Source of the DNA: Actinomadura spongiicola
GTDB taxonomy: Bacteria; Actinomycetota; Actinomycetes; Streptosporangiales; Streptosporangiaceae
NCBI RefSeq assembly: GCF_003432485.1
Contig: NZ_QVNQ01000012.1
Span: forward strand, 150,769 to 214,768
DNA length: 64,000 bases
Direction: 5' to 3'
The notes beneath the pieces were generated by a model that was given only the letters and a program-made list of their open reading frames with translations, made no database searches and had not been told where the DNA came from. Positions within the stretch are counted from its first letter, which is position 1. The number at the start of each line of letters is the position of its first letter. This document shows positions 7,642-16,582 of the stretch, one piece after another. Both the position numbers and the translations under genes were made by a program.

Positions 7642-9191
7642 ACCTCCGAGACGACGGGCCCGCGGGCGAACCCGCCGCGCATCCGCACCGGACGGTCGAA
7701 CCGTCGTCCAACGGCCGCCCCGACGCCGGCCACCATCCCGCGCCGAACGGGAACGGGACGTCCCTGCCGGACGCCGGTGACGAGCAACGGCTGCACCCGC
7801 TCACGTTCGTCGTCGGGGCCGTCCGGGAACTCATCGCCCTGGTCGCCGCCGCCGCGACGGGGCTTCTCGTCGGCGGGCTGTCCACGGCGTTCTACTTCGC
7901 CCTCACCGGGCTCGCGGTCGGTCTGCTGTTCCACGTCGCGAGCTGGGCGACGTTCACCTACGTCCTGTACGGCGACCGGATCGAGTTCCGGCGCGCGCTC
8001 ATCGGACGGTCGGTCAAGAGCATCCCGCGCGACCGGATCCGGGGCGTGGACATCACCGCGTCCCTTCCACACCGGCTGCTCGGGCTCGCCGTCGTCCACA
8101 TCGACGCCGGGGCGGACGGCGGCGAAGGCTCTCTCAACGCCGTGTCCCGGAACGAGGCCGACCGGCTCCGCGGCGTCCTGCTGGCCCGTGACGCGCCCGC
8201 GCCTCCGCGCCGCGTCCTCGCCCGGATGAGACGCCGCTGGTACGTGTACGCGCCGCTCAGCGGCGCGTACCTTCTCACGCCCTTCGCGTTGGCGGGCAGC
8301 CTCCTCGGCACCGCCTACAACCTCGGCGACGACCTCGGGCTCATCACGCGGGAACGGGTCGAGAACCTCGGGCATGACGTGGTGGGGCTGCCCACCGCCC
8401 TGGTCGTGGCGCTGACCATCCTCGTGCTGATCGCCATGCCCGTCATGTCGGTCATCGTCTTCACGCTGTTCAACTGGGACTTCACCGTCCACGAGAGGGA
8501 CGGCTCGGTCGTCGCGGAACGCGGCCTCGTCACGCGCCGCAGCGTATCCCTCGAACGGCGCCGGCTGCGCGGTGTAGAACTGGCCGACAACCCGTTCGAG
8601 CGCGCGGCGGGCGTGACCCGCCTCGGCGCGCTGATCACCGGTCTCGGGGACGCCGCCCACCGGGGCCGGCTCCTGCCCGCGGCGCCCCGCGCGGTCGCCG
8701 AGACCCTCGCCGCCCGCGTCGTCGGCGACGTCCCCGGCCCCTTGGTGGCGCATCCGCCGGCGGCCCGGGGACGCCGCCTGATCCGCGCGGTGGCCCCGCC
8801 CGTGGGCGTCGCCGTCCTGGCCCTGCTCGCCGGTCAGCCGTGGGTCGCGTCCCTGTGCGGAATCCTGGCGGTCCTCGCCGTCCCGCTCGGGCTCGACCGC
8901 TACCGGCAGCTCGGCCATGCCACGGACGGCGCGCGCCTCAGCGTCCGTTCGGGCTCGCTGCGCCGCCGCCAGGTGGTCGTCGAGCACGGCGCCCTCGTCG
9001 GGTGGCGCATCCGCCGGACCCTCTTCCAGCGCAGGCTCGGCCTGGCGACGCTGTTCGCCGCGGTCGGCGCGGGGGACGGCGGCTACGCCGCCACGGACAT
9101 GGCGGAAGAGGACGCGGTGGCCCTCGCCGCCGCGATATCCCCCGCCTGGGTGACGCCGTTCCTGGAGGTTCCGCCCGAGCCCGGCCGCTGA
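7638..9191 (+). CDS. YdbT-like membrane protein with repeated PH domains
   Basis: A 517-aa partner of the preceding gene. After a disordered polar leader of about 50 residues there are two helices (LIALVAAAATGLLVGG and the next), then three bPH2 repeats separated by helix pairs. Examples of the repeat core are YVLYGDRIEFRRALIGRSVK with RDRIRGVDI, FTVHERDGSVVAERGLVTRR with RRRLRGVEL, and LSVRSGSLRRRQVVVEHGAL. The start is a GTG overlapping the upstream stop, implying coupled translation and probably a complex. Function of the family is poorly known; membrane lipid or protein binding is suspected. Confidence 0.8.
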   Translation: MNLRDDGPAGEPAAHPHRTVEPSSNGRPDAGHHPAPNGNGTSLPDAGDEQRLHPLTFVVGAVRELIALVAAAATGLLVGGLSTAFYFALTGLAVGLLFHVASWATFTYVLYGDRIEFRRALIGRSVKSIPRDRIRGVDITASLPHRLLGLAVVHIDAGADGGEGSLNAVSRNEADRLRGVLLARDAPAPPRRVLARMRRRWYVYAPLSGAYLLTPFALAGSLLGTAYNLGDDLGLITRERVENLGHDVVGLPTALVVALTILVLIAMPVMSVIVFTLFNWDFTVHERDGSVVAERGLVTRRSVSLERRRLRGVELADNPFERAAGVTRLGALITGLGDAAHRGRLLPAAPRAVAETLAARVVGDVPGPLVAHPPAARGRRLIRAVAPPVGVAVLALLAGQPWVASLCGILAVLAVPLGLDRYRQLGHATDGARLSVRSGSLRRRQVVVEHGALVGWRIRRTLFQRRLGLATLFAAVGAGDGGYAATDMAEEDAVALAAAISPAWVTPFLEVPPEPGR

Positions 9192-9203
9192 CGTCGGGCG
9201 GCG

Positions 9204-10910
9204 CTACTCGGGACGGCGGGCGCCGAACATGATCTCGTCCCAGGACGGCACGGAGGCGCGCTTGGCCTTGGACTTGCGGCGCCGCGCCGGTCGCGCCGCG
9301 GCCGGTTCCCCACCGGCCGCGGCGGGCGACGCCCCGGCGGCGGGCTTGTCCTGCGCGGCCGCGGCGGGCATGGCGGGACGGCCGGTCTGCTTCTTCTTCG
9401 CGGGTGGGCGTGGGGACGGCCGCTGCGGGGCCCGTTGCGGCGCCGGGGGCGTGTCGGACGCGGCCTCGTCGCCCTCGGCTTCGGGGGGCTCGGGCGGCGC
9501 GGCGGGCTCGGTCTCGCGCGGGGGAGCGGGAGCCTCGCCGGACGCCTTCTCGTCCGATGCCTCGACCGGTGCCTCGACAGGCGCCTCGTCGGGCGCTTCG
9601 ACAGGCGCCTCGTCAGCTGCTTCGTCGGTCGCGGTGCCGTCGACGTCGCCGGTCTCGTCGCCGGTCGTGTCTTCGGGCCTGTCGGTCGCCGCCTCCGGCT
9701 CGCCGGCGAGGGCCGCGTCCTTCTCGGCGGCGTCGCCTTCGTCCTCCTGCTCCGGCGGGCGGCCGGGTTCGCGCGACTCCACGGTCGCGGGAGCCTCCGC
9801 GGCGGGCTCGGGCGTCTCGGCGGGTCGGGTCTCCTCGGCGGACCGGGTCTCTTCGGTGGACTCGGTCTTCTCGGTGAGTTCGGTCTCGTCGGCGGGCGCC
9901 GGCTCCTCGGACGGTTCGGTCGCGGTGGGGGCGGCGGTCGGACGCAGCGGTGCGGGCGGGCCGGCGGCGGGTTCGGGCCGGTCGCCCGCCTCGCGGGGCT
10001 GGGCGGCGGCCTCGCGCAGCGCCACGGCATCGCCCGGCCGGCGGAACGGGCCGCGGGGGTCGTTCCCGGGGCCGTGCTCGACGACGGAGGCGTGGGGCTC
10101 GGCGGCGCGGAGGGGTTCGCGGACGGCGGGCCGGTCGTGCTGTTCGCGTCGTCCGAGCCGTTCGACCGGTTCGGGCTGGTCGGGCTCGGTGGGCAGGCCG
10201 CGCGGGGCCAGGTCGCGCGGCTGGTCACGAGGGGGCAGCTCACGGGGCGGCAGGTCGCGGTCGCTGGAGACGACCTTCATGGCGGGACGGCGCGGAACGA
10301 GCGGGGTGACGGTGTCGGAGAGCGGCTCGTCGTCCCATTCGACGGCGGTGAGGCGGGCGGCGATCTCGTCCAGCGGGGAGACATGGCGCCGCCGCGGGTC
10401 GAAGGTCCACTCGGCGGCGTGCGGGCGTCCGTTGTCGAAGAAGGACAGCCGGACGCGCCAGGTGTTGTCCTCGCACTTCCAGGAGTCCCACTCGACCTCT
10501 TCGAGGTCGACGCCGCCGCGGCCGAGGCGTTCCTCGACGGTCTCGCCGAGCGGTGGCCCGGGGGTGGACTCGCCGGGGCGGCGGACGGCGACGCGTTGCG
10601 CCTGCTGCGCCATGTACTCGCGTTCCTGCAGGACCGGGCCCTCGAACCAGCGGACGCGTTCGACCGGGATTCCCGCCGACTCGGCGATCTCCTCCGCGGT
10701 CTCCCCGGAACGGATTCGGGCCTGGATCTCCTTGGGGCGCAAGGGACTCTCCACTTCGATCTCGAACTGGCCGAGGCGGGAGAAGTGCCCACGGACCGCG
10801 GCGCGGAGCCGGTCGTCGACGGGCAGGGTGAACCGGGTGCCTCGGCCCGCGGTGGCCAGGACGAGGTACGTACCGTCCTCGCTGACCGCGACGAGGCGCA
10901 GCTCCTGCAT
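9204..10910 (-). CDS. sepH: Cell-division protein SepH (DUF3071)
   Basis: A 568-aa homologue of SepH, the actinobacterial protein that binds FtsZ and stimulates its assembly. The N-terminal DUF3071 domain (about residues 1-165) starts MQELRLVAVSEDGTYLVL. It contains the helix-turn-helix-like segment RPKEIQARIRSGETAEEIAE with AGIPVERVRWFEGPV, followed by the WKCEDNTWRVRLSF region. The remaining 400 residues are disordered, rich in Glu/Ala/Pro/Thr, ending in a basic tail (RRRKSKAKRA, then WDEIMFGARR), as in the Streptomyces protein. The ATG at 10910 has GAAGGA at good spacing. Synteny with ferrochelatase and CutRS nearby agrees with other actinomycetes. Confidence 0.93.
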   Translation of the reverse strand: MQELRLVAVSEDGTYLVLATAGRGTRFTLPVDDRLRAAVRGHFSRLGQFEIEVESPLRPKEIQARIRSGETAEEIAESAGIPVERVRWFEGPVLQEREYMAQQAQRVAVRRPGESTPGPPLGETVEERLGRGGVDLEEVEWDSWKCEDNTWRVRLSFFDNGRPHAAEWTFDPRRRHVSPLDEIAARLTAVEWDDEPLSDTVTPLVPRRPAMKVVSSDRDLPPRELPPRDQPRDLAPRGLPTEPDQPEPVERLGRREQHDRPAVREPLRAAEPHASVVEHGPGNDPRGPFRRPGDAVALREAAAQPREAGDRPEPAAGPPAPLRPTAAPTATEPSEEPAPADETELTEKTESTEETRSAEETRPAETPEPAAEAPATVESREPGRPPEQEDEGDAAEKDAALAGEPEAATDRPEDTTGDETGDVDGTATDEAADEAPVEAPDEAPVEAPVEASDEKASGEAPAPPRETEPAAPPEPPEAEGDEAASDTPPAPQRAPQRPSPRPPAKKKQTGRPAMPAAAAQDKPAAGASPAAAGGEPAAARPARRRKSKAKRASVPSWDEIMFGARRPE

Positions 10911-11273
10911 GCGTGTCCTTCCTGCCCTGTCATGATGGCACGGAGGACCCCGGACCCGCCCGCCGTGCTCTCAACCGGCCGGCCGTCCGATGCCCACCGA
11001 GGGCGCATGCGTGCCCTTCCCCCGGTTCCCGAGTCTCTCTTTCGGACACACCTGCTGCCAGCACCGTACCCGGCATGTCCGAACATCGCCGCTCTCGAAG
11101 CCCTCTTCACGAGGCCGAAGAGGGCACCTGACCAAGCTTGCCGGGGACGCGACCGGCCCGGGGGCGCCCGGCCGGATTCTTGTCCATCTTTTTCCACACC
11201 GTGCCCGACGGACGTCCGGCCCCGAGCGTCCCCCGACGTTGTGAGCGTCACGTTCTCGATAGGAACAACCTCA
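10911..11273. other. Intergenic stretch upstream of sepH
   Basis: About 360 bases between divergent sepH and the next plus-strand reading frames. It presumably holds promoters for both sides. I see no strong hairpin, repeat or recognisable RNA element; a TAGGAA-type element near 11260 is only suggestive. Confidence 0.4.
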
Positions 11274-11339
11274 ATGTCCCGGTTAGTTGGTCTTCCGGGG
11301 ATTCGATGGCGATCAATGGCGATGGACAGGGGTGAGTGA
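11274..11339 (+). CDS. Possible 21-codon leader ORF coupled to the next gene
   Basis: An ATG at 11274 preceded by AGGAA eight bases upstream opens a 21-codon frame beginning MSRLVGLPGI. Its TGA (11337-11339) overlaps the GTG start at 11336, the usual signature of translational coupling. It may be a leader peptide or chance. The encoded peptide resembles nothing I know. Confidence 0.3.
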   Translation: MSRLVGLPGIRWRSMAMDRGE

Positions 11340-12292
11340 CCGAGATGCCGCGTAAGCTGCCGGAAGTCAGCACGACGCAGCTGGTCGCCAGCGCGGCGGC
11401 GACGGCGATCGCCGCCTTCGGCGCGTCCTATCTGGGCGTTTACGGAACGATCATCGGCGCGGCGCTGATGAGCGTGATCTCGACGGCGGGTTCGGCGGTC
11501 GGCAAGCACTACCTCGACCAGGGCCGCGAGCAGATCAAGGAACTGACGCACCTGCAGACGGCCGCGCGGCGGCGGGCGACGGCGGAGGGCGCGGCGGACG
11601 AGGCGACCAGCGCCGACCCGACCCGCACCATCGCGTGGTCTGGCGACCCGAGCGCGACGCGGTTCGAGCCGGCGTTCGGCGGCGGTGACCCGAACGCGAC
11701 GCGGCTCGACGGCACGTACGGCGCCGACCCGGGCGCCACCCGCATGGACCCGGTCGACGCGATCGCCGCGTCGCTCGCCGAGGAGGCGGGCGAGGACGCG
11801 GTGCGCCAGGTCGTCCGCCGGTCGGCGTGGCGGAGCACCGTCGAATGGGCGAAGGCGCGCTGGGTGATGCTGGTGGTGTCGTCGGCGGTGGTGTTCGGCA
11901 TCGTGCTCGGCGGCATCACGATCTACGAGGCGACCACCGGGCAGACCATCGGCAAGAGCGACAAGGGACTGACCGTGAGCAACGTCCTCGGTGGTGGAGG
12001 CGGGCAGACGGAGGACGCGCCGTCGCCGTCCCCGAGCGACGGTCCGACCGAGCCCGGCGCCACCCCGAGCGGCACGCCGACCGGTGAGGTGCCGCCCACG
12101 CGGCCGAGCACGCCGGACGGTGAGCCGACGACGCGGCCGACCGAGCAGCCCACCGAGGAGCCCACGTCCGCGCCCACGACCCCGCAGCCGACGCAGCCGG
12201 ACACCCCGGCGCCCACCGAGGGTCCGCAGGGCGGCGGTGGCCAGGAGCCCGGGGCCCCCGACCCGCAGGGCCGCTCCGCTCCGATCGGCTAG
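11336..12292 (+). CDS. Membrane protein with Pro/Thr-rich extracytoplasmic tail, unknown function
   Basis: A 318-aa protein. Residues about 13-50 form a hydrophobic Ala/Gly-rich hairpin (LVASAAATAIAAFGASYLGV), followed by a polar region with a repeated SATRFEP / NATRLDG / GATRMDP pattern (residues about 103-140). A single strong helix follows at about 180-200 (WVMLVVSSAVVFGIVLGGIT), then a long Ser/Pro/Thr-rich tail to the end. The tail is probably outside the membrane and spans cell wall. A CDS of this type is often found beside sepH, but no function is known to me. The start is GTG 11336; an ATG three codons later is an alternative. Confidence 0.7.
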   Translation: MTEMPRKLPEVSTTQLVASAAATAIAAFGASYLGVYGTIIGAALMSVISTAGSAVGKHYLDQGREQIKELTHLQTAARRRATAEGAADEATSADPTRTIAWSGDPSATRFEPAFGGGDPNATRLDGTYGADPGATRMDPVDAIAASLAEEAGEDAVRQVVRRSAWRSTVEWAKARWVMLVVSSAVVFGIVLGGITIYEATTGQTIGKSDKGLTVSNVLGGGGGQTEDAPSPSPSDGPTEPGATPSGTPTGEVPPTRPSTPDGEPTTRPTEQPTEEPTSAPTTPQPTQPDTPAPTEGPQGGGGQEPGAPDPQGRSAPIG

Positions 12293-12296
12293 CGGG

Positions 12297-13607
12297 TCAG
12301 TCGCCGAACACGCGTCGCGTGTACGGGTTGGCGAAGCGGCGGTCCGGGTCGAGTTCGTCCCGGACCGCCTGGAAGTCCCGGAACCTCGGGTACGCCTTCT
12401 CCAGGTACGCCGCGTCGCGCGTGTGGAGTTTGCCCCAGTGCGGGCGGCCGTCCAGTGAGGTCATGAGGTCCTCGACGCCACGGAAGTAGTCCTCGTGCGC
12501 GTCGCGGTGGTAGACGTGCACGGCGATGAAGGCGCTGTGCCGTCCGTGGGCCATCGACAGCCAGGCGTCCTCTTGGGGGAGCACCCGGACCTCGATGGGG
12601 AAGCTGATCCGCCAGTCCCGTCGTGCGAACAGGGAACGGAGTTCGCGCAGCGCGGGGACGAGCCGCTCGCGCGGGATCGCGTACTCCTGCTCCTTGAAGC
12701 GGACCGTCCTCGGGCTGGTGAAGACCTTGTACGAGGTGTCGCTGTAGGCGCGGGCACCGAACGCCCTGGCTGAAATGCCGTTCACGAACGGCGTGGCGGC
12801 GGGCACCGAATGCGTCAGCCGGTTCACGGCCCCGAAGACGGTGTTGGACAGGAAGCGGTCGTCCAACCAGTGCTTGAGCTTCGACAGTGGCTCCGCGGGG
12901 CCTTCGACGCGGTTGTTGCGTTTGGTCAGGCACCCCTCGGTGTGCGGGAACCAGTAGAACTCGAAGTGTTCGTTGTCGGCGTCGAACTCGTCCAGGCGTG
13001 CGAGCACCTCGTTCCACCTCATCGGTTCTTCCCGCGCGTGCAGGAGGAAAGATGGAACGGTCCGCCAGGTGACGGCGGTGACGACGCCGAGCGCGCCGAG
13101 GCCGGAGCGTGCCGCGTCGAACAGGTCGGGGCGCTCGTCACGCGAGCACGTCACGATGGAGCCGTCGGCGAGGACCAGTTCCAGCTCGGTGACCTGTGAG
13201 GCGAGCCCGGAGGTATCGCGGCCGGTGCCGTGCGTGGCGGTCTGGAGGGCCCCGGCGACCGTCTGCTCCTGGATGTCGCCCATGTTGGCCAGCGCGAGTC
13301 CGTGGTCGTCCAGGACGCGGTTGAGTTCGCGCAGCGTGAGACCCGCCTCGACGGTGACGAGCCGGGACGCGGTGTCGACCGATCGGACGGCCGTGAGCCC
13401 GGCGGGCCGCAGCAGGACGCCCTCCGCGACGGCCGCGCCGGTGAAGGAGTGACCCGTGCCCGTCATACGGACCGTGAGTCCGTCGTCGGCGGCCGCCCGG
13501 ACCGCCGCGGCCACCTCGTCCGTGGTACCCGGGGTCACGACGCGGCGCGGGGCGGCCCGCTGGTTTCCCGCCCAGTTCTTCCAGGTCGGGTGGGGCACGG
13601 GGGACAT
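12297..13607 (-). CDS. FAD-binding sugar-1,4-lactone oxidase (ALO/GLO family)
   Basis: A 436-aa flavoprotein of the aldonolactone oxidase family. The N-terminal FAD-binding domain (residues about 10-175) carries TGTGHSFTGAA, where the histidine occupies the position used for covalent FAD attachment in gulonolactone oxidases, and the loop VAGALQTATHGTGRDTSGLA. The C-terminal ALO domain ends with PHWGKLHTRDAAYLEKAYPR and DPDRRFANPY, hallmarks of the family. Likely substrate is L-gulono- or D-arabinono-1,4-lactone; alditol oxidase is an alternative. TAGAGT lies six bases before the ATG, so the mRNA is probably leaderless. Converges with the preceding gene with only four bases between. Confidence 0.87.
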   Translation of the reverse strand: MSPVPHPTWKNWAGNQRAAPRRVVTPGTTDEVAAAVRAAADDGLTVRMTGTGHSFTGAAVAEGVLLRPAGLTAVRSVDTASRLVTVEAGLTLRELNRVLDDHGLALANMGDIQEQTVAGALQTATHGTGRDTSGLASQVTELELVLADGSIVTCSRDERPDLFDAARSGLGALGVVTAVTWRTVPSFLLHAREEPMRWNEVLARLDEFDADNEHFEFYWFPHTEGCLTKRNNRVEGPAEPLSKLKHWLDDRFLSNTVFGAVNRLTHSVPAATPFVNGISARAFGARAYSDTSYKVFTSPRTVRFKEQEYAIPRERLVPALRELRSLFARRDWRISFPIEVRVLPQEDAWLSMAHGRHSAFIAVHVYHRDAHEDYFRGVEDLMTSLDGRPHWGKLHTRDAAYLEKAYPRFRDFQAVRDELDPDRRFANPYTRRVFGD

Positions 13608-13710
13608 GCGGCGACTCTACTCGCCCGCTATTCGCGAGGAAAGCTCACGTTTTGCGGCTGATGGCAAAGGTGCGGCGTGAGCGCTGGGAGACAGCTGATT
13701 TGATGGAGGT

Positions 13711-14640
13711 ATGACTTCGCCCGCGCACACGAGCGCGCCGTACGACGCGCTGCTACTGCTGTCGTTCGGCGGGCCTGAGGGGCCCGAGGACGTGCTGCCG
13801 TTCCTGGAGAACGTGACACGCGGCCGCAACATCCCCCGCGAACGATTGGAAGAGGTGGGGGAGCACTACTACCTGTTCGGCGGGGTCAGCCCGATCAACC
13901 AGCAGTGTCGTGACCTCAAGGCCGCCATCGAGGCCGATTTCGCCGCCCACGCTGTGGAGCTTCCCGTCTACTGGGGAAACCGGAACTGGACCCCCTACCT
14001 TGCCGACACCGTCCGGCAGATGAGGGCGGACGGCATCCGGCGAGCAGCCGCATTCGTCACGTCCGCCTACAGCGGGTACTCCACCAACGACCAGTACCTC
14101 GAAGACATCGAGCGCGCACGCGAGGAAGTACCGGACGCGCCCGTCATCGACAAGCTGCCCGTCTACTGCGACCGGCCCGGCTTCCTCGAACCGTTCGCGG
14201 ACGCCGCCCAAGACGCGCTGAACCGGCTGCCCGAAGACGCACGGTTGGTCTTCACCGCGCACAGCGTGCCGCTCGACCAGCCCAACCGGGAACTGTACGT
14301 CGCGGAACTGGAGACGGCCGCGCGGACGGTCGCGTCGAAGGCGGCCCCCGGGAAACCGTGGGACCTCGTCTACCAGAGCCGAAGCGGCCCGCCGACCCAA
14401 CCATGGCTGGAACCCCAGATCACCGACCATCTGGAGAAACTGAGCGGCGAAGGCGTCCGCGCCGTCGCGGTCGTCCCGATCGGCTTCGTCTCCGACCACA
14501 TGGAGGTCAAGTTCGACCTCGACGTCGAGGCCGCCGAGCGGGCCGCCGAACTCGGCGTCGCGTTCGCGCGGGCCGCCACCCCGGGCAACGACCCCCGCTT
14601 CGCCGCGCTGCCCCGCCACCTGCTCGCCGACGCGACATGA
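13711..14640 (+). CDS. hemH: Ferrochelatase (coproporphyrin ferrochelatase type)
   Basis: A 309-aa enzyme inserting Fe2+ into the porphyrin; in actinobacteria the substrate is coproporphyrin III (CpfC). Seen: the opening YDALLLLSFGGPEGPEDVLPF, HYYLFGGVSPIN, the active-site FTAHSVP histidine (residue about 191), and SDHMEVKFDLD with the catalytic glutamate (about 267). The C-terminus ends shortly after and lacks the CXC cysteines that ligate a [2Fe-2S] cluster in mycobacterial enzymes, so this one is probably cluster-free. GGAGG is present but only one base from the ATG. The stop overlaps the next gene. Confidence 0.94.
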   Translation: MTSPAHTSAPYDALLLLSFGGPEGPEDVLPFLENVTRGRNIPRERLEEVGEHYYLFGGVSPINQQCRDLKAAIEADFAAHAVELPVYWGNRNWTPYLADTVRQMRADGIRRAAAFVTSAYSGYSTNDQYLEDIERAREEVPDAPVIDKLPVYCDRPGFLEPFADAAQDALNRLPEDARLVFTAHSVPLDQPNRELYVAELETAARTVASKAAPGKPWDLVYQSRSGPPTQPWLEPQITDHLEKLSGEGVRAVAVVPIGFVSDHMEVKFDLDVEAAERAAELGVAFARAATPGNDPRFAALPRHLLADAT

Positions 14641-15449
14641 GCCACGCGGACGAACTGCTGGAACTGGCCGCCGCGACCGCGCGGGAGGCCGGCCGGATGC
14701 TGGTCGACAAGCGCCCCCCGGACGGACCGGACGTCGTGCAGACCAAGTCGTCCCCGACCGACGTCGTCACCCTGATGGACCGCGCCGCCGAACAACTCGT
14801 CATCGAGCGGATCCGGGCCGTCCGCCCGGACGACGCGTTCCTCGGTGAGGAGGGCGGCGACCACGCGGGCGGCAGCGGCGTCCGCTGGGTGATCGACCCG
14901 ATCGACGGGACCGTCAACTACCTCTACGACCTGCCCGACTGGGCGGTCAGCATCGCCGCCGAGGTGGACGGCACGGTCGTCGCCGGGGTCGTGGAGATAC
15001 CGCTGCGCGGCGAGACCTACACCGCCGTGCGCGGCGGCGGCGCCCTCCGGCACACCGCGTCCGGCGCGCGGGAGCTTCGCGTGAACTCCCAGGTGCCGCT
15101 CGGTGAGGCGCTGGTGGCCACGGGGTTCGGGTACGCGGCGGGACGGCGTGCCCGGCAGGCGCGGGTCCTCACCGGCGTGCTGCCACGCGTCCGCGACATC
15201 CGCCGGGGCGGCTCCTGCTGCGTCGACCTGTGCGCCCTCGCCGCGGGACGGATCGACGCCTACTACGAGCGCGGCGTCCAGGCGTGGGACATCGCCGCGG
15301 GCGGTCTGATCGTTCGGGAGGCGGGCGGGCGGATCGAAGGCCTGCACGGCGCGGCGCCCAACCCCGAACTCACCATCGCCGGGGGACCGGGCACCTTCGA
15401 GGCCCTGCACGACCTCCTCGCCCCGCTGGACCCGCTCGGCGACGACTGA
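14637..15449 (+). CDS. Inositol monophosphatase family protein (SuhB-like)
   Basis: A 270-aa Mg2+-dependent phosphatase. Family motifs: FLGEEGG (metal-ligand Glu), WVIDPIDGTVNYLYDLP (the WxIDPxDGTxNF signature), and the C-terminal YYERGVQAWDIAAGGLIVREAGG. It probably hydrolyses inositol-1-phosphate or histidinol phosphate; inositol phosphate is plausible because actinomycetes make phosphatidylinositol and mycothiol. The ATG overlaps the ferrochelatase stop (ATGA), so the two are co-translated. The same gene pair is conserved upstream of cutRS in Streptomyces. A hairpin at 15491-15524 ends the unit. Confidence 0.9.
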   Translation: MSHADELLELAAATAREAGRMLVDKRPPDGPDVVQTKSSPTDVVTLMDRAAEQLVIERIRAVRPDDAFLGEEGGDHAGGSGVRWVIDPIDGTVNYLYDLPDWAVSIAAEVDGTVVAGVVEIPLRGETYTAVRGGGALRHTASGARELRVNSQVPLGEALVATGFGYAAGRRARQARVLTGVLPRVRDIRRGGSCCVDLCALAAGRIDAYYERGVQAWDIAAGGLIVREAGGRIEGLHGAAPNPELTIAGGPGTFEALHDLLAPLDPLGDD

Positions 15450-15490
15450 CACACGGCACCCGGTGTGCGCCGGGCGCGGGGAAACGAACA

Positions 15491-15524
15491 CGGGGCCCGG
15501 GACCGTGGCCGGTCCCGGGCCCCG
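15491..15524. terminator. Bidirectional hairpin terminator
   Basis: CGGGGCCCGGGACC and its exact complement form a 14-bp stem around GTGGCC. It separates the plus-strand phosphatase from the minus-strand 58-aa gene. Confidence 0.85.
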
Positions 15525-15543
15525 TACAGGTCGTGCGCGTCGT

Positions 15544-15720
15544 TCAGTCGCAGCGGGGTGGCTCGACGCCGATATCGTTGTTCGCTGCGATCCGGCGCAG
15601 ATCGTTGATCTCCTCCTGACGAATGTCCGCCAGGTAGGTGTCTCCCTCTGCGTGGGCGTTCCGCAGCGACGTGTACGCGTCATCGAGTCGCTGCTGGATC
15701 ATGCGTGACAACTCGCCCAT
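15544..15720 (-). CDS. 58-aa conserved-looking small protein, unknown function
   Basis: A short frame starting MGELSRMIQQRLDDAYTSLR and ending GVEPPRCD, with GGGAGG seven or so bases before the ATG at 15720. Composition is that of a soluble, mostly helical, Arg/Asp/Glu-rich protein (LADIRQEEINDLRRIAANN), and third-position GC is typical of the neighbourhood. It lies between a hairpin terminator and a divergent promoter region with an inverted repeat, so it seems a free-standing gene. Small proteins of this kind are widespread as hypotheticals in actinomycetes. No function can be assigned. Confidence 0.75.
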   Translation of the reverse strand: MGELSRMIQQRLDDAYTSLRNAHAEGDTYLADIRQEEINDLRRIAANNDIGVEPPRCD

Positions 15721-15743
15721 AGGCCTCCTCCCGGATCGTGCCC

Positions 15744-15776
15744 AGGCTTACCCAGGCCTAGGCTGAAGGTAAACCT
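15744..15776. promoter_or_regulatory. Inverted repeat and candidate promoter between divergent genes
   Basis: AGGCTTACC (15744-15752) and GGTAAACCT (15768-15776) are complementary at eight of nine bases around a 15-bp spacer containing AGGCCTAGGCT. On the minus strand TTTACC and TAAGCC are 17 bp apart, giving a plausible promoter for the 58-aa gene that the repeat would overlap. A repressor or activator site is possible; no regulator is known. Confidence 0.4.
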
Positions 15777-15928
15777 GTCCGCCCTGCAATTTTCGCCGGG
15801 ATTTGCGGCGAGAGCGGCACCGCGCGGACGACGATCATCTGAACAGGCGTTTACGGGCGCCTTACGGCTCCCGTGGCATATCTGGAATCCCCGGGGCGGC
15901 GGCCGCCCCGGACATGGAGGGGGACCCC

Positions 15929-16582
15929 GTGCGTGTTCTAGTCGTCGAGGACGAGCGCGTGCTCGCCGACGCGATCGCGACCGGTCTGCGCAGGGAGACG
16001 TTGGCCGTGGACGTCGCCTACGACGGCGCGGGCGCGCTGGAGCGGGCGGGCGTCAACGACTACGACGTGATCGTGCTGGACCGTGACCTGCCGAAGGTCC
16101 ACGGCGACGACGTCTGCAAGCAGCTCGTCGCGCAGCGCTACCCGGCGCGGATCATCATGTTGACGGCGGCGGGGGAACTGGACGACCGGGTCGAGGGCCT
16201 GTCCATCGGCGCCGACGACTACCTGGCCAAGCCCTTCGCGTTCGCCGAGCTGATCGCCCGGGTGCGCGCCCTCGGCCGCCGCGCCGCCGCGCCGCTGCCG
16301 CCCGTGCTGGAACGCGCCGGGATCACCCTCGACCCGGCCCGCCGCGAGGTCGCCCGCGACGGCCGTCCCATCGAGCTGACCCGCAAGGAGTTCGCCGTCC
16401 TGGAGGTGCTGCTCAGCGCGGACGGCGCCGTCGTCAGCTCCGAGCACCTCCTGGAGAAGGCCTGGGACGAGCACATCGACCCGTTCACCAACGTCGTCCG
16501 CGTCACGATGATGACGCTGCGCAAGAAGCTCGGCGACCCCCCGGTGATCGAGACCGTGCCCGGGGTGGGATACCGGCTGTGA
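15929..16582 (+). CDS. cutR: Response regulator CutR
   Basis: A 217-aa OmpR/PhoB-type response regulator. The receiver domain starts VRVLVVEDER, with the phospho-acceptor aspartate in VLDRDLPKVHGDD (about residue 51) and the conserved lysine in YLAKPFAF. The winged-helix DNA-binding domain ends FTNVVRVTMMTLRKKLGDPP and VPGVGYRL. The sequence is very close to my memory of Streptomyces CutR, and the position after hemH and suhB is the same. CutRS was named for copper/melanin effects and is now linked to secretion stress. GTG 15929 is preceded by GGAGGGGG. It overlaps cutS by four bases. Confidence 0.88.
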   Translation: MRVLVVEDERVLADAIATGLRRETLAVDVAYDGAGALERAGVNDYDVIVLDRDLPKVHGDDVCKQLVAQRYPARIIMLTAAGELDDRVEGLSIGADDYLAKPFAFAELIARVRALGRRAAAPLPPVLERAGITLDPARREVARDGRPIELTRKEFAVLEVLLSADGAVVSSEHLLEKAWDEHIDPFTNVVRVTMMTLRKKLGDPPVIETVPGVGYRL

